NCBI GenBank assembly: GCA_916610825.1
Contig: OU744452.1
Span: 4,933,543-4,997,542 of the forward strand
Origin: Haliclystus octoradiatus
Lineage: Eukaryota > Cnidaria > Staurozoa > Stauromedusae > Haliclystidae
Direction: 5' to 3'
Length of the DNA stretch: 64,000 bases
A program made the position numbers and the translations under genes. Every line of letters begins with the position of its first letter. Positions within the stretch are counted from its first letter, which is position 1. The notes beneath the pieces were generated by a model. That model was given only the letters and a program-made list of their open reading frames with translations. It did not search any database and was not told the origin of the DNA. Positions 1-12,455 of the stretch are shown one piece after another.

Positions 1-1246
1 ATATCGTTTTCGACACATGGTGTTCTTTCTAGTTTATTTGAACGTTAACGGCTGGATTGCACACTATACGGGTTAGCTAACGGAACGGTAAGACTTGTCC
101 CCATCGTTTAGGTCTCTCAATTACATGGAATGTCAACCAAAATGCATGTTAAATGTGACATTTGTAATACTTGTTTCACTTGAATCTCATTTAGTAATAT
201 TTAATTTTTTGAAAATAATTTTGTTTTGAAAGTAATCCTTATTATCCTCCATAATGGCGTCCCATTTACAGGGAGGACAATTTCCAAATATTTTTAGAAG
301 AAATATAAGGTAAATTTGAAGCGTTGCTTTGATATTGAAACTTGTTCAATGTATAAGTTATTTTTTGGTTTCTATACTGCCGTACATCGTAGGTCAGAAT
401 ACGATCTTCACAAAGGGCACACCTTGATGTCTTTTAAATGACCGTCACTGGTCCAATGTTTAACAATGTAATCATTGGATGCTCTTTTCTGCCGTTGAAC
501 ATGTGAGCAGAGTTATTTGAGATAACAAAGACATTGGAAATTTATCTGCGTCAGGGTTTTAGACATGCCACCCGAGGCAACTGTAATAATCTATTTTATT
601 TGTAAATTTTTGAGCTTCCTCCTGTAATACTAACTTCCGGCGTTTTTAAAACGAGTCAGCGTTCATAATCTGGATAGGCTTCACCCAAGTAGTTTTTTGC
701 TGAGGCTTCAAATCTCTATCAGTTCTTGTTTAAGCTAAATGAAAACTTCAGATTCAATAAATGTGTCCTTGAATTTCATCTTAGTTTCATAGTTATGGCT
801 AAATACCTTCTTCAAAACAACAACAAATCATTCAGGGTAAAGAAACAAAAAATAATCAAATTCTGTCCTATAGCTGGAATACTAAACGGATCTGATTGTA
901 TCGAAGCACTGTTAAGCGGAGATTACCATTTCTTTGGTCATACAAAATTTGACTTCAGCTATTACGATGAAATCCTCCAATTATATAACAGGTGTTGTAG
1001 TTCTTTGATTGACACAATAATCTTCTAGTTTGGCGTAAACGGTTTCAACTTTCCTTCTAACGAATAGCATCACATATGACTTGCTAAGGACTTTTAGATG
1101 TTATTTTGTCAGATCATTATTACCATCAAGTTTACCAAATGAAGATTCTGGGATCATTTTGATTGATTCAGTTGTAGTTGAATCCGAATACACCAGTAAC
1201 TGAGAAATAATGAGTAAATTAAACAAATAGTTCATACTTCCAGTGA
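1..1246. other. No gene recognised
   Basis: AT-rich sequence with only short open frames and no recognisable protein motif, RNA or repeat structure. The open frame at 726-1028 has no domain that I know and looks like chance. Confidence 0.5.
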
Positions 1247-1335
1247 ACTATACTCTGATAGCACCACGAGCGGCACGTGAGGAAAAAACGAGAAGGCATC
1301 AGAAAATTACGAGCCGCCTCGGCGAGTAATTTTCG
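1247..1335 (+). repeat. Short dispersed repeat, copy 1 (contains a 48-bp segment inverted relative to copy 2)
   Basis: The stretch beginning ACTCTGATAGCACCACGAG recurs at 12,456-12,575. The outer parts align in direct orientation. The inner part of about 48 bp (from CGAGAAGGCATCAG to GTAATTTTCGC) matches the other copy only as its reverse complement. It abuts the copia fragment that follows. No coding role is seen. Confidence 0.6.
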
Positions 1336-1344
1336 CAATCGAGT

Positions 1345-1531
1345 ATACAAACTGATATGTTTGAAAGAACAAATTTGCAATCGATTTAAAATATCGGATT
1401 TGGGTATATTGCATTATTTAATTGGAATCACATTAAACTTATTTATGAATCAAGCATGTTATGTTGGAAATTTATTAGAAATATTTTCTATGGAGAATGA
1501 GAATGTGATGACTACTCCGTTTGGTGTATAA
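1345..1531 (+). pseudogene. Ty1/copia reverse transcriptase fragment
   Basis: The frame reads through the conserved copia RT stretch FKISDLGILHYLIGI, followed by ACYVGNLLEIFSM and a TTPF ending. These are the hallmark segments downstream of the YVDD catalytic motif in Ty1/copia RTs (family knowledge). Only about 60 codons survive. There is no gag, integrase or LTR around it, and the upstream side is replaced by a short repeat. It is a dead scrap of a copia element. Confidence 0.75.
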
Positions 1532-2953
1532 ATGCTGTACTTGTTAAAGTTGATGGTGTTTCAAAATTTCAAAGTTTCAAAAGACTTTATATCAATCGCT
1601 AATTGGAAGTTTTATTTTTTGCAGATATGAGCTACTAGACGTGATTTTCAATTTGCTGTAGGTCTTGAAAGTCGTTGCTATACAAGGACATTTCGTTACT
1701 AAATTTTCTTCCACTAAAAATGTTGTTGCCATCGTTTGGAGTTAGTTCCTGATGGAAGCAAAATTAGTAATGGGATTCAGTAATCATAAAGTTACTTGTT
1801 GATTTGTCAAACCTAGAAATATCTTCCGTATTTATTTTCATAACATTGTAAATGTCTATCAAGTTATAGATGTTCCTGTTTCGATAAATTAGTATAAAAG
1901 TAGGGTAAAATCATTTGTAAATCAGTAAATAGTTAGAGAGTAAATCCACGGAGAAGTCGATGCAATTGTAACAAAAGTACAAGAAATATTCGATGAGGAT
2001 ACTTCCAAAGCTGCTGTTGAAGAAATCCACCGATATAACTATCAATATTCAATATTATAGCCATCAACTTGTATTCTTCGATCATTTGAATCTCTACTTA
2101 TGTTTTCATTCTATTTCTTTTTAGAGAATTATAAATTTCTATATTTGATATAAACCAGTCCATCTTCAACGGCATTATAGTTTTTTTTATCCGCGTTTCG
2201 TAACAAATCTCATTTGACTGCTGCAAAATGTGTACTTAAAAATTTGATAATTACAAAAGATAATTGTTTGATATACCAAAACAGTGGGAGTGATTTGATT
2301 GGCTACTGTGATTAACGTTTTGAATTTGTGATACCGATGACAGACATTCAACATCTTGTTGGATATTTTTAATTGTTATTAATCCTATTAATTGGGGCAG
2401 TGCAAAGCAAAATGTAGATATATTTTAAAGCAACATATACATTTATAATTATCAAATTTGTTGAATTTGAAACGTTATTTATTGGACCTGTAAGATTGTA
2501 AATTGTGTTTGCAAATCATCAGCTGAATTACTTAATTTGTCAAAGTGTTAACATTGACCTTATGTTTATTGAACTTATATTGTTTCTTAATTTAATAATA
2601 TTATTTGTTTGTTAATTAAATTACATTATTCCTTGAAGCCTGTGTGTTTTATGAAGCTTCTTGTTGCGCTGGTCTATAGATATTTGAAAGAATTATCTAT
2701 TTGGGGTTTAGTAATTGAATGCTGTTATTTTACAATGGGATCAAGAAGGAGTACAGCGTCACAATAGACCTTTTGCGCGAGCTACCATTATGGATTTTCT
2801 CGCGTCACTGAAGTAGTACATGGTAGGATCTGTTGATTGCCTCAGTCAAAACAAAAATGCAAGAAGTTATTGGTCAACGAGTGAAAATTATCTTGTATGT
2901 AAAATTTTTGATTATTAATGTTTTATTAAATTTGTTTACACTTGATTTTCAAA
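1532..2953. other. No gene recognised
   Basis: AT-rich sequence downstream of the copia scrap. Some of it may be further decayed copia sequence, but I cannot support any frame. Confidence 0.4.
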
Positions 2954-3136
2954 ATGACTGGTATTTCTTGCTGTGTTCCTGGCTGCAACAAGAATAACAT
3001 TATTCATCATCACTTAAAATTTTCATTTTATATGATTCCAAAAGATAAAGCCCTTCTTCAAGAATTGCAGATAGGAATAAAAACGACTGGTCAAAGTGGC
3101 CCCGACGATATAGCTTCGGAAACGTACAATTTTTGA
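2954..3136 (+). pseudogene. THAP zinc-finger fragment
   Basis: The translation starts MTGISCCVPGCNKNN and continues through a FYMIPKDK segment to a GIKTTG...GPDDI segment. This follows the N-terminal half of a THAP domain (C-x2/4-C, then F-Y-x-I-P-K, then a W/L-x-x-I-x-R-x-G segment). The frame stops just where the second half, with its Cys and His ligands, should follow, so the C2CH zinc site is incomplete. THAP domains occur in P-element-like transposases and in host regulators. With no partner domain nearby, a transposon relic or an orphan exon are both possible. The downstream 100 bp holds vaguely THAP-like codons after the stop. Confidence 0.6.
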
Positions 3137-5899
3137 AAATACCAGCGATTACATAGCTAAAAATATTTTCTTGCTTCAGCTTAAATCATCTTTATTCAAA
3201 GTTCCCATTTTGATATCAACTTATACGAGAGAAATCTCATCCAAGAACAAACTTTTGACTTGCTAGCTGCTTATTTTGAAAACCGAAAACGTAAAGCAAT
3301 CATGCCCGATCATGCAGCTGTGCTTTAAGTTACGATAGTACGCATGCGTGTGAAGTCGTCTATTATATAGATTTCATCAGAAAAAGGCTGCCACCGGCAG
3401 CTTTTGCTAGATCCTGTGAAGAGCTTTGTAGACCTTCGGCCCAGTCAATGGTATTACTGTTGATAAGTTGTATTATATTGTCTCCACTGACAATAAGGAG
3501 TTGGCTTGGTCTATACCTTTTCCAAGTGAATTTCAGATATATTCAATTCAATTTCAAAATTGAATTGAAAAGTTGAATGCTGCTCTTAGAATTGAAGGCT
3601 GTTACTGTTGATCAGTTGTATGAGAATGTTTCCACTAAAAATTATTCATTACTAAGAAATGGAAAAATTATTACCTACCACATAGAAGTGTGCTTTGTTT
3701 TAGTTGATTCTAGTGTGAATTCCAGATTCAAATAACTTCAGGCCATGCAACACTTTATTTTGTATTGTAACACGAAAGATGTATTAAAGATTGATTACAA
3801 TTTATGCGTTTCATTTAACTTGCAAACCATAATACAATTTCAATAAATTTTTATTATGTTAAATATAAATTATACTATTCTAAAATGATTACAGATTGAT
3901 GGTCGCATCAGCTGAAGAGTTTTGTGAAGTATGCTTTCATTTTGGTTATTCGGTTTCTTATTCGGTAATTCGTGAATGACTGATGAATTTGAATTATTTG
4001 ATCAAATATCAAAGCACGACTATCCTCCGGAGACGTTTTTTAATCATCTTTACATTAGGAATGTTGTTAACGTTTGGACCAATAAAATTGTTTTCCCTCT
4101 GAAATCAAGTATGCGTAATAGTACTCATCTAAAACATGTAACTGAAGAATGCATGTCGAAACACAGCTATTGGTACATTATTACATTGTTTACATCACCT
4201 TGGCAATTAAAACGGAATGCAGTACTGTATTTAAATATCGTATCGGCGAAGTATCTTGTTTGCTAATTTTTTTTTCATTTCGATTATTGTTCTTTGAATG
4301 TCTGACGACGTTTCGCAGTTCACTAAGATCCTAATCACGGTCCACTTGTCAGTTCGAATTAGTTTTGAATGAATTTAGAAATTATCCATTGGACAAGCAG
4401 ATTTTATGAGATTTGAAATTTATTTATGCTTATATTTCATTATGATTTCCTTGTCGCAGTTACCAAATACCTTTAATTGATAATTTGATACGGCGGGGTA
4501 CTTGGGGGTGTTTTTACAATTCAAGCGATGGAATCAAAATATTGTTCAATTTCATTCGACTTTCGTGAACACTCTGTGATGAAATTTCTAATGATTTTAC
4601 CATTTTAACCAGAGAGCTGCTACATCTGAAAAAGTAGAATTGAACAGTTTAAACTGACAATAAAAAATCTTTCACGGTTTGATATTTTACGGAAAACATT
4701 ATTTCGGTTTAAGCCGAATTCAGTTGCAGTTTAAGAATTGAATATAGCCTTATTTCAGACAAGGAAAGAGGGTTTTGGAATGATGTGAAATGTTCCGAAT
4801 TTCTTCACACAGCTTTTCAGATTAGCGCGTACAAATTTTTACAGGTCATTTTTATAAAGTAGAGTACAGATAACACTGAGTGAACTTTCAAACAAACATC
4901 GACAAGGATTAGTAGATTTCAACAATGCATTGACGGGTGGTTGCTTACAAGTGTAACACAGATTCAATAAAAACAAATAAATTTTAACGCATATATCATT
5001 GAGGTGAGAAGGTTGGTAACTCCAATATATCCAAATAATAATTGACATTGAAGATAAGTGAGTTTGTTATTGTTTTGAAAATGTAAATCAGATAGTATAG
5101 ATGTAGCAACAGGGGTTTGCGAAAGGTACAAAAGTAAACTCTTCGATCTTTATTTGGACAAAATCATGTATGATTAGTCAAAATTATGTGGAATACTTTC
5201 CAGAAAGTTACGCAGTTTGATTTCGGATGTGTTAGGTCTATATTAGCTTTGATGTAACAGATCAGAGAAAACATAATTCTGACATTAAAGTTTTGAATAA
5301 CGACCCGAAATCTCTTACATATGGAACTCAAAGGTGACATCTACTTTGTTGTGACCAGAAACGCTGACATTTGACGCCGGCCGAGAGTAAGATTTTGCAT
5401 GGAAAAAGTTTCAAAACTTTATTTTTGTAGACATTCAATCTAGTTTTTTCATGTCTAGCAGTTTATACTTGTTTGACATAATGTTTTCTAGATAGAGATA
5501 ACTGTTATGGTTATTTTCCTCGTTCTCGAAAACTCGACTCGGCAATTTACGTTTTATGTTTTGATGTTTAGAGAAATCTTTTGTTGAGTTTTGACCGTTC
5601 AAATTTCGCGGTCAAAACGTCATCACTTCTAGAGCCCAGTTGATTCTTGCTATAGCCGCTGAGCCAGGTCTATCAGTCAAAATAGACAGGGACGAAGAAC
5701 GCGATTGTTTTGATAGTAATAGTAATATAGACAGTCACATTATAGGAATTTGCCGTCCCTCTTAGGCCATACATATTTGCTACACAAAGAATGTCAAAAA
5801 TTTCGGTCAGACATAACTGACAAAGAAACTTGTAAATAACACAATTTACAATACAAAACATTATAAAAATATACTACTCTCCCATTGCCCTGTCGAAAC
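3137..5899. other. No gene recognised; small hairpin at 3,541-3,568
   Basis: Only short open frames (for example 3,976-4,266) with no motif that I recognise. A perfect small inverted repeat, TTCAATTCAATTT / AAATTGAATTGAA, lies at about 3,541-3,568. Confidence 0.4.
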
Positions 5900-7351
5900 A
5901 TCTCCTTCGGTTGTCAGTGAAGGATGTCATGCAGCCGTTGAGGGGTATACGTCTTTGATCTTTCGATGTGACCTAAAAAAGACATCTGACGTAAAGACAT
6001 CTGACGTTGGTGAGCAATAGCAGAGGCAGAGAGGGAAAGTTTTCTAAGTTCAGCAGTAGACAGTAAGTTGGAACAATGTATTCCTAAAGCATGCCGAAGC
6101 ATGGTGTCATAACCAGAGTCAAGTTGGGTCAATAATGACGTTGAAATAATCCACCTTTCAGATGCATATAATAGAACAGGATATATCGACTGTCTGAACA
6201 GTCTTAACTCAACGTCAGTGTTGACATCGGATGCCCAGAATTTATTTAGATCTCTAATGGCTGGCCAAGCCTGGCCTTTAAGTTGGGTTAAATCATCTCA
6301 AGAAGATGGAAGTACAGAACCTAGGTACTTGAACGAATCTACACGTTTCATGTCACAATTTGATGTAACAAGCTGTGTCTGTTTTATGCCCAAAGCAATA
6401 AATTTCGTCTTAGTCGTGTTCATTATCAAGCCTACCGCTTTACCAACCCCTTCAATTTCATCAAGACGTTGTTGTGCATCAGATATGCTATTTGTTAAGA
6501 TTGCAATATAGTCAACGAATGAGAGGTCCGATACGCTGCACTCTGGATGACGTGAAAAGCCGAAGTAGAAGAATAAAAGGACATAATAGCATCGATAAGA
6601 ATAATATGTAAATTGTAGAAATCTAATATATCTTGGATTCTACATCTCAAGACAGAGTCGAATGCTTTTTGAAGTCAATAAAAATTGCAACTATTTCTTT
6701 TTGATGTGTCCTACAGCCTTCTAATAATATCCTAGCTGATAGAATTATTTGGCCTAAAGTTGACCGGCTATTCCTGTCACCATTTTGATTGTAGCAGGTA
6801 TCTTAAATATGGGACAATTACTGACGCCAGCCTTTTATGTAGAATCTTATTATTAGCTTTTCCTGAAGTACAACTAAAGGTGATACCCCTCCGTTTGGTC
6901 TAGGTCCTTAGACGAGCTCTTGTTGACGGTGATGACAGCAGATCTTCGCCACTGACTCACTACTTGTTGTTCCCAAGACAAAACGGCATTTCTGATAGTA
7001 AGTAGCTCATTTTGCACAACAGGTTCTGGAAGTGCATTATGGAGACTCCAAGATCGAATCAAAAGCCTGCAGTGGAATTAAAATTCATTTCTCTGGCCGC
7101 GTGTGAGCTGTTTTCACTGGTTGTGTTTATAGCACTGACATTGCATTCATCTGATCCTCTTCTCTTCTGCTGCCACATGAACTGCTTGATGTACGCTCAA
7201 CAAGCGAACCAGAGACAATAGTGCTACATTGTATCAACTGTGATGTTGGTGGCCTGTTAGGATTTTTAAATAATGGATTTCTTGTGATTGTTACTCCTCG
7301 GATTAACGGTGGTGAATTAAGATGAAGCTCGATGGCGGAACCATATCCCAA
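5900..7351 (-). pseudogene. LINE reverse transcriptase, frameshifted relic
   Basis: Reading the minus strand from 7,351 to 5,914 through several frames gives the order of blocks of a non-LTR reverse transcriptase. First comes a finger segment with W-R-R-S-A-V-I and KSSSKDL (about 6,960-6,880). Then RT motif A, IFIDFKKAFDSV (about 6,690-6,650), a decayed motif C reading FVDY instead of FADD (about 6,515), and a KYLGSVLPSS segment (about 6,320). Last is a C-terminal L-R-H-A-L-G-I / GHIERS segment ending in a stop at 5,914. Stops and frameshifts interrupt it repeatedly and motif C has lost an aspartate, so it is inactive. The clade is not determinable by eye. Confidence 0.75.
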
Positions 7352-8354
7352 TCAACATTGATTTTGAGTATTCCTCTCCTGACTTATTTCTCACCTCAGC
7401 GAAAAAGAATTGAAGGTTGGTATCTAACTCCTCGATGCTCATTTTCTCTAACGCTTCGCTTGTTTCATGCCTTTCTGCTTACACCATTATATACGGAAAA
7501 CACACTGTGAGTTGTTATTTTATGATTGTAATGACTTTATACATATATTTAAAAGTTTTAATATATTAAATGGTATTTCAATGTTACAATTACATACCGT
7601 TGAAAATATTTACTGTGTATTTTGTTTTGTACTTCGTGCTTTTTGCCTGTGTTTCATTCAGAAGGATAAACAAGTCATTACTTGTACAAGTAGGAAACCT
7701 TCCGCTATTATCAATACTATTATTATTAATTTTATTCTAAACCAAAGTAACAATTTTCTTTGTTTTGAGCTATTTTGAAACTTTTGTAGGTAACAAGAAA
7801 AATTGTTTGTTTGTTTTTATGTTATTGCATTTATATTTTGAACCTGGTCTAAGTATCCCGCCATTGTCAGCATTGTCTGTACTGTGAGCTCCAAACATGA
7901 CCATTAGCCAATCATATTTTTAGAACAACGCTCAACGAGTTAGATTTACTTTCCGGGGTCATGGTCTTTTCGAACTAAACCCCTCGGGTAATCAATCTAA
8001 TCTTAACATTGTTTAAATAATTCTCCAGGGACTCGTTGGGAGCCAGTGAAAAATCTCTAGTTTCAATACATTTTAACATAACATGGCATAACATAACATA
8101 ACATTACAAAAGGTTTAGCAGAGCAGCTTTGACTTTCTCTGACCGTTTTCATTCAAATACAAATTCTCTGACTCTTTCTATGAGAAAATCAAATTGCAAC
8201 GAAAATCAATGTTCTCGAAGGAAGTCCCCCAATCTAACTCGGCCCACATTAAACCCACCAACGCGGGTAACTCATTTCTATACAGCATATAGATATCGCC
8301 ATAGAAAGAAATCTCGTTTAATTACGTTTGTGTATACTACAATTGCAGGTCAAC
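7352..8354. other. Intergenic region upstream of the delta-endotoxin-like gene; (CATAA)n at 8,085-8,106
   Basis: No gene is seen. A short (CATAA)n run lies at 8,085-8,106. A good splice acceptor (polypyrimidine-poor TACTACAATTGCAG) ends at 8,348, six bases before the ATG of the next gene, so an upstream 5' UTR exon is likely. Confidence 0.4.
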
Positions 8355-9500
8355 ATGAAAGATGGATGGATAATATTCGGATTGTGTCTCAAGCTCCTAC
8401 CATCGTTTTGCCTATGTATTATTCCTGACTGTCGTCTGCATAATATTAAACATTTGGGAGCTAATATGAATGTTAATACGGAGATGTGTGCATACAAACC
8501 ATTCAAGGGTGAAATTGGAACTATAATTGCAACATTCAAGCCCAGTAAGAGCACGAGAGCCACAGAAGACAATGCAGAAACACTGATCAACAATATGGGA
8601 ATTTTGGTTTCCATGGTCCCTTATGTAGGAAGCGTTGCGAGTTCTACGATTGAACTGCTCTCTCAAATATTCTCCGCTGACGAATCAACAGTTGTTGACA
8701 AGCTGATCATTGATATTGGGAAGCAAATCAATTCTGTAAAGGAATATGTTGATGATAAAACACAAGAAGCGGAAATTACGAGAAGGAAGCAAGATTTGGC
8801 TGGCTTGCTGCATGCAATGGAACAATGTGGTCATTATGATGAAGCATCTCAAAGAAAACATTTGGAAATATGTTTGATTACTTTGAGTACAAGGGTTGCA
8901 TCCTTGATTGGTAGATTTATGCCATCTAACAACAGATTATTATCATATGATAGTATGTTGCCTTTATTTCGCCAGTACGCTGACATGTATTTGACTATCA
9001 CACAAGATCTTCTGAATATTGCAATATATAATAACGCGACAGCTTCAATTGAAGATTATACTATAAAATTAGCAAACCAATCTAAAAGTTTTTATGAATT
9101 TAGTCAATCTAGTATTCATAAACTCATCGCATTTCATTTAAAATTTGGCAATGAAGTGTGCACTTCAGGAAGAAAGAACAAACCACTTAATACATTCAAA
9201 ATTTGGTTTCCTAAGCATTTAGGATATTATAGCAAATGCGAGCAAATGTTTTTTATGGGAAGAAAGTGTAAGGAAGAGATTTTCATTGCGAGTGGACGTG
9301 AAGCAAGAGATGAAGCTCGGGAGAAGGCATCCCAGTGTATAAGAGGCTACGGTGACGAAGTCAAAAGAAATATCAAGAAAGACCTAACAGCTTACTGGAA
9401 ATTAGAACTCATGAATTTGGCTGAGAAATGGTTGCAGGTTCATAAACAAGCTAGTAACATGACATTAAGTTTGAAAACCAACGAATTGAAATTAGTTTAA
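8355..9500 (+). CDS. Secreted delta-endotoxin domain I-like (Endotoxin_N-like) protein
   Basis: A 381-residue frame uninterrupted from ATG to stop, far longer than chance frames here. I chose the ATG at 8,355 because it follows a splice acceptor by six bases and opens a hydrophobic signal-peptide-like segment (residues 1-25, IIFGLCLKLLPSFCLCII). The rest is helix-rich. Residues about 75-170 have a hydrophobic stretch with V-P-Y-V-G-S followed by amphipathic helices. Residues about 195-225 contain MLPLFRQYADMYLTITQDLL, which closely follows the alpha6/alpha7 signature (LPLF/Y-x-Q-x-A-N-L-H-L-x-L-L-R-D) of Cry toxin domain I. The C-terminal third is charged and helical with four cysteines. Domains II and III of Cry toxins are absent, so only the membrane-inserting bundle would be present. 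Function in the animal is unknown; a pore-forming defence, venom or egg protein is inference. No relative lies nearby. Confidence 0.7.
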   Translation: MKDGWIIFGLCLKLLPSFCLCIIPDCRLHNIKHLGANMNVNTEMCAYKPFKGEIGTIIATFKPSKSTRATEDNAETLINNMGILVSMVPYVGSVASSTIELLSQIFSADESTVVDKLIIDIGKQINSVKEYVDDKTQEAEITRRKQDLAGLLHAMEQCGHYDEASQRKHLEICLITLSTRVASLIGRFMPSNNRLLSYDSMLPLFRQYADMYLTITQDLLNIAIYNNATASIEDYTIKLANQSKSFYEFSQSSIHKLIAFHLKFGNEVCTSGRKNKPLNTFKIWFPKHLGYYSKCEQMFFMGRKCKEEIFIASGREARDEAREKASQCIRGYGDEVKRNIKKDLTAYWKLELMNLAEKWLQVHKQASNMTLSLKTNELKLV

Positions 9501-11339
9501 TTAGAATTATATCATTAATTTGTAACAATTCGATTAGAACGAAGATTTCAATATTTTTTTTACATGAATGAATTCCATAATTGATTTATAGAAATATCTA
9601 GTTAAATTGCAAAGCTACAGCCATATGACTTTTTTTACGTAGCACTACACATGCCAACTCAGTGGCCAAAATCGATAATGCATGTTTGCGAAATAAAATG
9701 AGACATTACCAAATGGCATTTTTATTTGTGGCCAACTCTCCCCGATTCACGCCAACTCAACTTGCCGACTTGCCGAAAATGCCGACTTCTTATTTTCGCC
9801 AAAATCAACATATTGAAATACGATTTTATTTGACAAAATGGCAACCGTAAAATATCGGAATTGAGAAGTGGCGGTGTTGTTATACATGCATGTCGACTAC
9901 ATATACAACGATACAACGTGAGCAGGCTAAATTTATCAAAAGATATAGAACTATGATGGGTTATGATAAACGACAGTAAAATATAGAGATAAATAACTCA
10001 ATCATAAAAGTTGAATAACATGGGTTTCACCCTTCAAATCAATCAAAGCAAAGTCAAGACTTTGATAAATGTCCGCGTCAAGGTATAATTTTCAGTGCCA
10101 TGAGTCGAATTACGTCATTTTCAACCAATCATAGAAGCCTCGCATTTTGCTGATCATAGCTGTGTTAACTTGAGTTGGCAAAAGCTGCCAAATGACATTT
10201 TTCAATTCGCGAACAACTTGAAAAAAGGTCGAGAACAATAGATTGCTGGGAAACACAGGCCAAATTTTTGTTTATCTTCTAACAGCTTTTTTTCACAGCC
10301 GACTAATACCGATTTAGCCCAACTCAATTTTGGGATGGCCAGATGACTTTCATTTTGGCAAAAATATATAAAAACCTGAGTTGGTATTTGTTGGGCTTCG
10401 GAAAAAAAGTAATTTAGCCATACCTTAATTTGTACAACCGTAATCATTTTCCACAATGTTGATGTTCAAGAACAGTAAGATGTATATTGTGTTGATATTT
10501 CTCAATAAGAGCTTCAATGCAATTTGCAATTTTTATTAGAACAGAACAATTGTGATCCTTGAAATTTGATTGGCTAAGAGCAATGACGCCAAATAACCAC
10601 AACAATGCGTTACAAAAAATACAAAAAATGCGTTACAAAAATAGCTCCGCTACGCTTGGACTCATGGTGAATGATATAATAATCAAAATATACCAATTGA
10701 AATCAAATTCAATAGAATATCAATTCAATCAAATCATCATGCAAAGAAAAATCAAATTAAACCAATATAATAATTATGTACGAAGAGATCAACGGAATAT
10801 TCAATGAAAATATAACGAGGTAAACTTAATTTTCATATAATATTATTTCAATTGATCAATAATTTTAGATAAAATTCATCAAAACATCACATGAATTGTT
10901 GATAATCATTACTTATTTATTTTATTCATAATTCTATTTCACAGATTGGGCGTTCGTCAGAAATTGTTGAAAATCATTGACAATCATAGTCAGATGCTGA
11001 CTTTAGCAATCGCCGTATTTTATGGCAATATCAGGCCACAAGAGCGAACAATCCATCGCAAATTATAACAACAGACCGTCTGCCGCTCAATTGAAATCTT
11101 GTAGCGATGTACTGCATAATGCCTTACATGAAATTGAAATACCATCAAACAACACGCCTGCTGTTTCTTCATCAAGTGGGGCTGACTTAAATAGAGCCAA
11201 TTCTGTTACTATCTCGAAGAGCTTAAAGTCTAGGTCTACCATTCCAGCCATGTTTTCTAATTGCTCAATTACAAACATCAATATTTACATAAATAAATAA
11301 AATTGTCATCATTTAGTTCAATCATCAGTTATATATTTG
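9501..11339. other. Non-coding; cluster of CCAACTCA motifs at 9,653-10,385
   Basis: No gene is supported. The 8-mer CCAACTCA, or its complement TGAGTTGG, occurs at about 9,654, 9,752, 10,171, 10,318 and 10,378, with a CCAACTCT variant at 9,732. Neighbouring GCCAAA and GGCAAA words also recur. A MITE with GCCAACTCA termini (about 9,653-10,181) is the simplest reading. 10,380-11,335 holds nothing recognisable. Confidence 0.45.
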
Positions 11340-12175
11340 ATTTGATTTGATTTATTTGTCATAAACAATGACTGGCAAATACAGGGAGTATACCACTACA
11401 GTAACTTCACTTACATACAGCCATTTACAGAAGAAGAAAATAAAAATTGAAATAAAGTTATTTTAAATACATCAGATGATGAGCATTAATTACGATTATA
11501 GTTAAGGAAATAATTTACAATTAGAAGATAAATCTAATTTGTGCAGTGATGTCTTGAACCCATGGACTGTTTTGGAATTGACGACAGACTCTGGTAAAGA
11601 ATTCTACCAAGGGATCACTCTGTTAAAAAATATATGTTTGGAACTGTTCAACCTGCCTTTCTGCAGTGAATACAGTTTATTGAATGTCCACGCATGGAAT
11701 ATTTAGTTACAGCATATTTACAATTAATTGATGAAAGTGATAAATCTACTAGATTGTGTGTTATTTTGAACATCATTATCAAATCTGACTTCATGCGCCT
11801 TGATTCTAATGACTCGAGATTGAGGTGATGCAGACGGTCGTTGTAATTATTAAAAAATATATTAGCTGTTTTACAAACAAATCTTGTAAAATGACGTTGA
11901 ACTTTCTCAAGAGCTTCTATGTCTTTTAGTGAACAAGGGTTCCATACGGGGGAACATGTTTCTAAAATAGGTCGTACGTAAGTTGTAAATGAGTTGACAA
12001 GCAGATGCGGATCTCTCGATGTATAACTTTTCATAATCAAATATGAACGAGAATATGCCTCTGATGATAACATGGAACACTGGACAGAAGACTTGAGATC
12101 ACCAGTAATAATAACACCAAGGTCTTTTATCTTGTTAACAATTGGCAGAGTAAATTGACAATTGGCAGAATATTG
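11335..12175 (-). pseudogene. 5'-truncated LINE (CR1/L2/Jockey-like), RT C-terminus and 3' end
   Basis: Minus-strand frame 12,073-11,648, extendable upstream to about 12,170 through an I-K-D-L-G-V segment. It encodes the RT thumb and C-terminus typical of CR1/L2-type LINEs: a TYVRPILETCSPVWNP segment, ALEKVQRHFTRFV, then RLHHLNLESLESRRMKSDL. There is no catalytic core, so the copy is 5'-truncated in the usual LINE manner. The 3' end at about 11,335 finishes in a short (TCAAA)n tail on the minus strand, the kind of simple-repeat tail that CR1/L2 elements carry. The coding part kept no internal stops over 141 codons, so the insertion is not very old. Confidence 0.8.
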
Positions 12176-12455
12176 TTTATTAAATGTTCAGATCATTAAC
12201 TTTTAATTTAAATCAAGTTGTTGTTCCTAATTGCATGCTTGATCGTTTCGTTTTCGCCACTCGCTTCTTTCAAAATATTTACATTTTCAAAACGGCCGAG
12301 GCTGCTATCACTTTAATTCATTTCCGGTGACGTCACGAAAAGAGGAGAATTTAGGGTTTGATCGGTAAAAGTCATTCATAGCAAAGGTTAAAAAAAATGT
12401 GCTAAATAGCCCCAAAAAGGACTAGTTCTGTTCTAAAATAAGTAAAGACTTTCTG

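Noticed and set aside
3976..4266. Plus-strand 96-codon frame
   Set aside because: No known motif, isolated, no splice support.
6218..6511. Plus-strand 97-codon frame
   Set aside because: Complement of the decayed LINE RT, whose motifs read on the minus strand.
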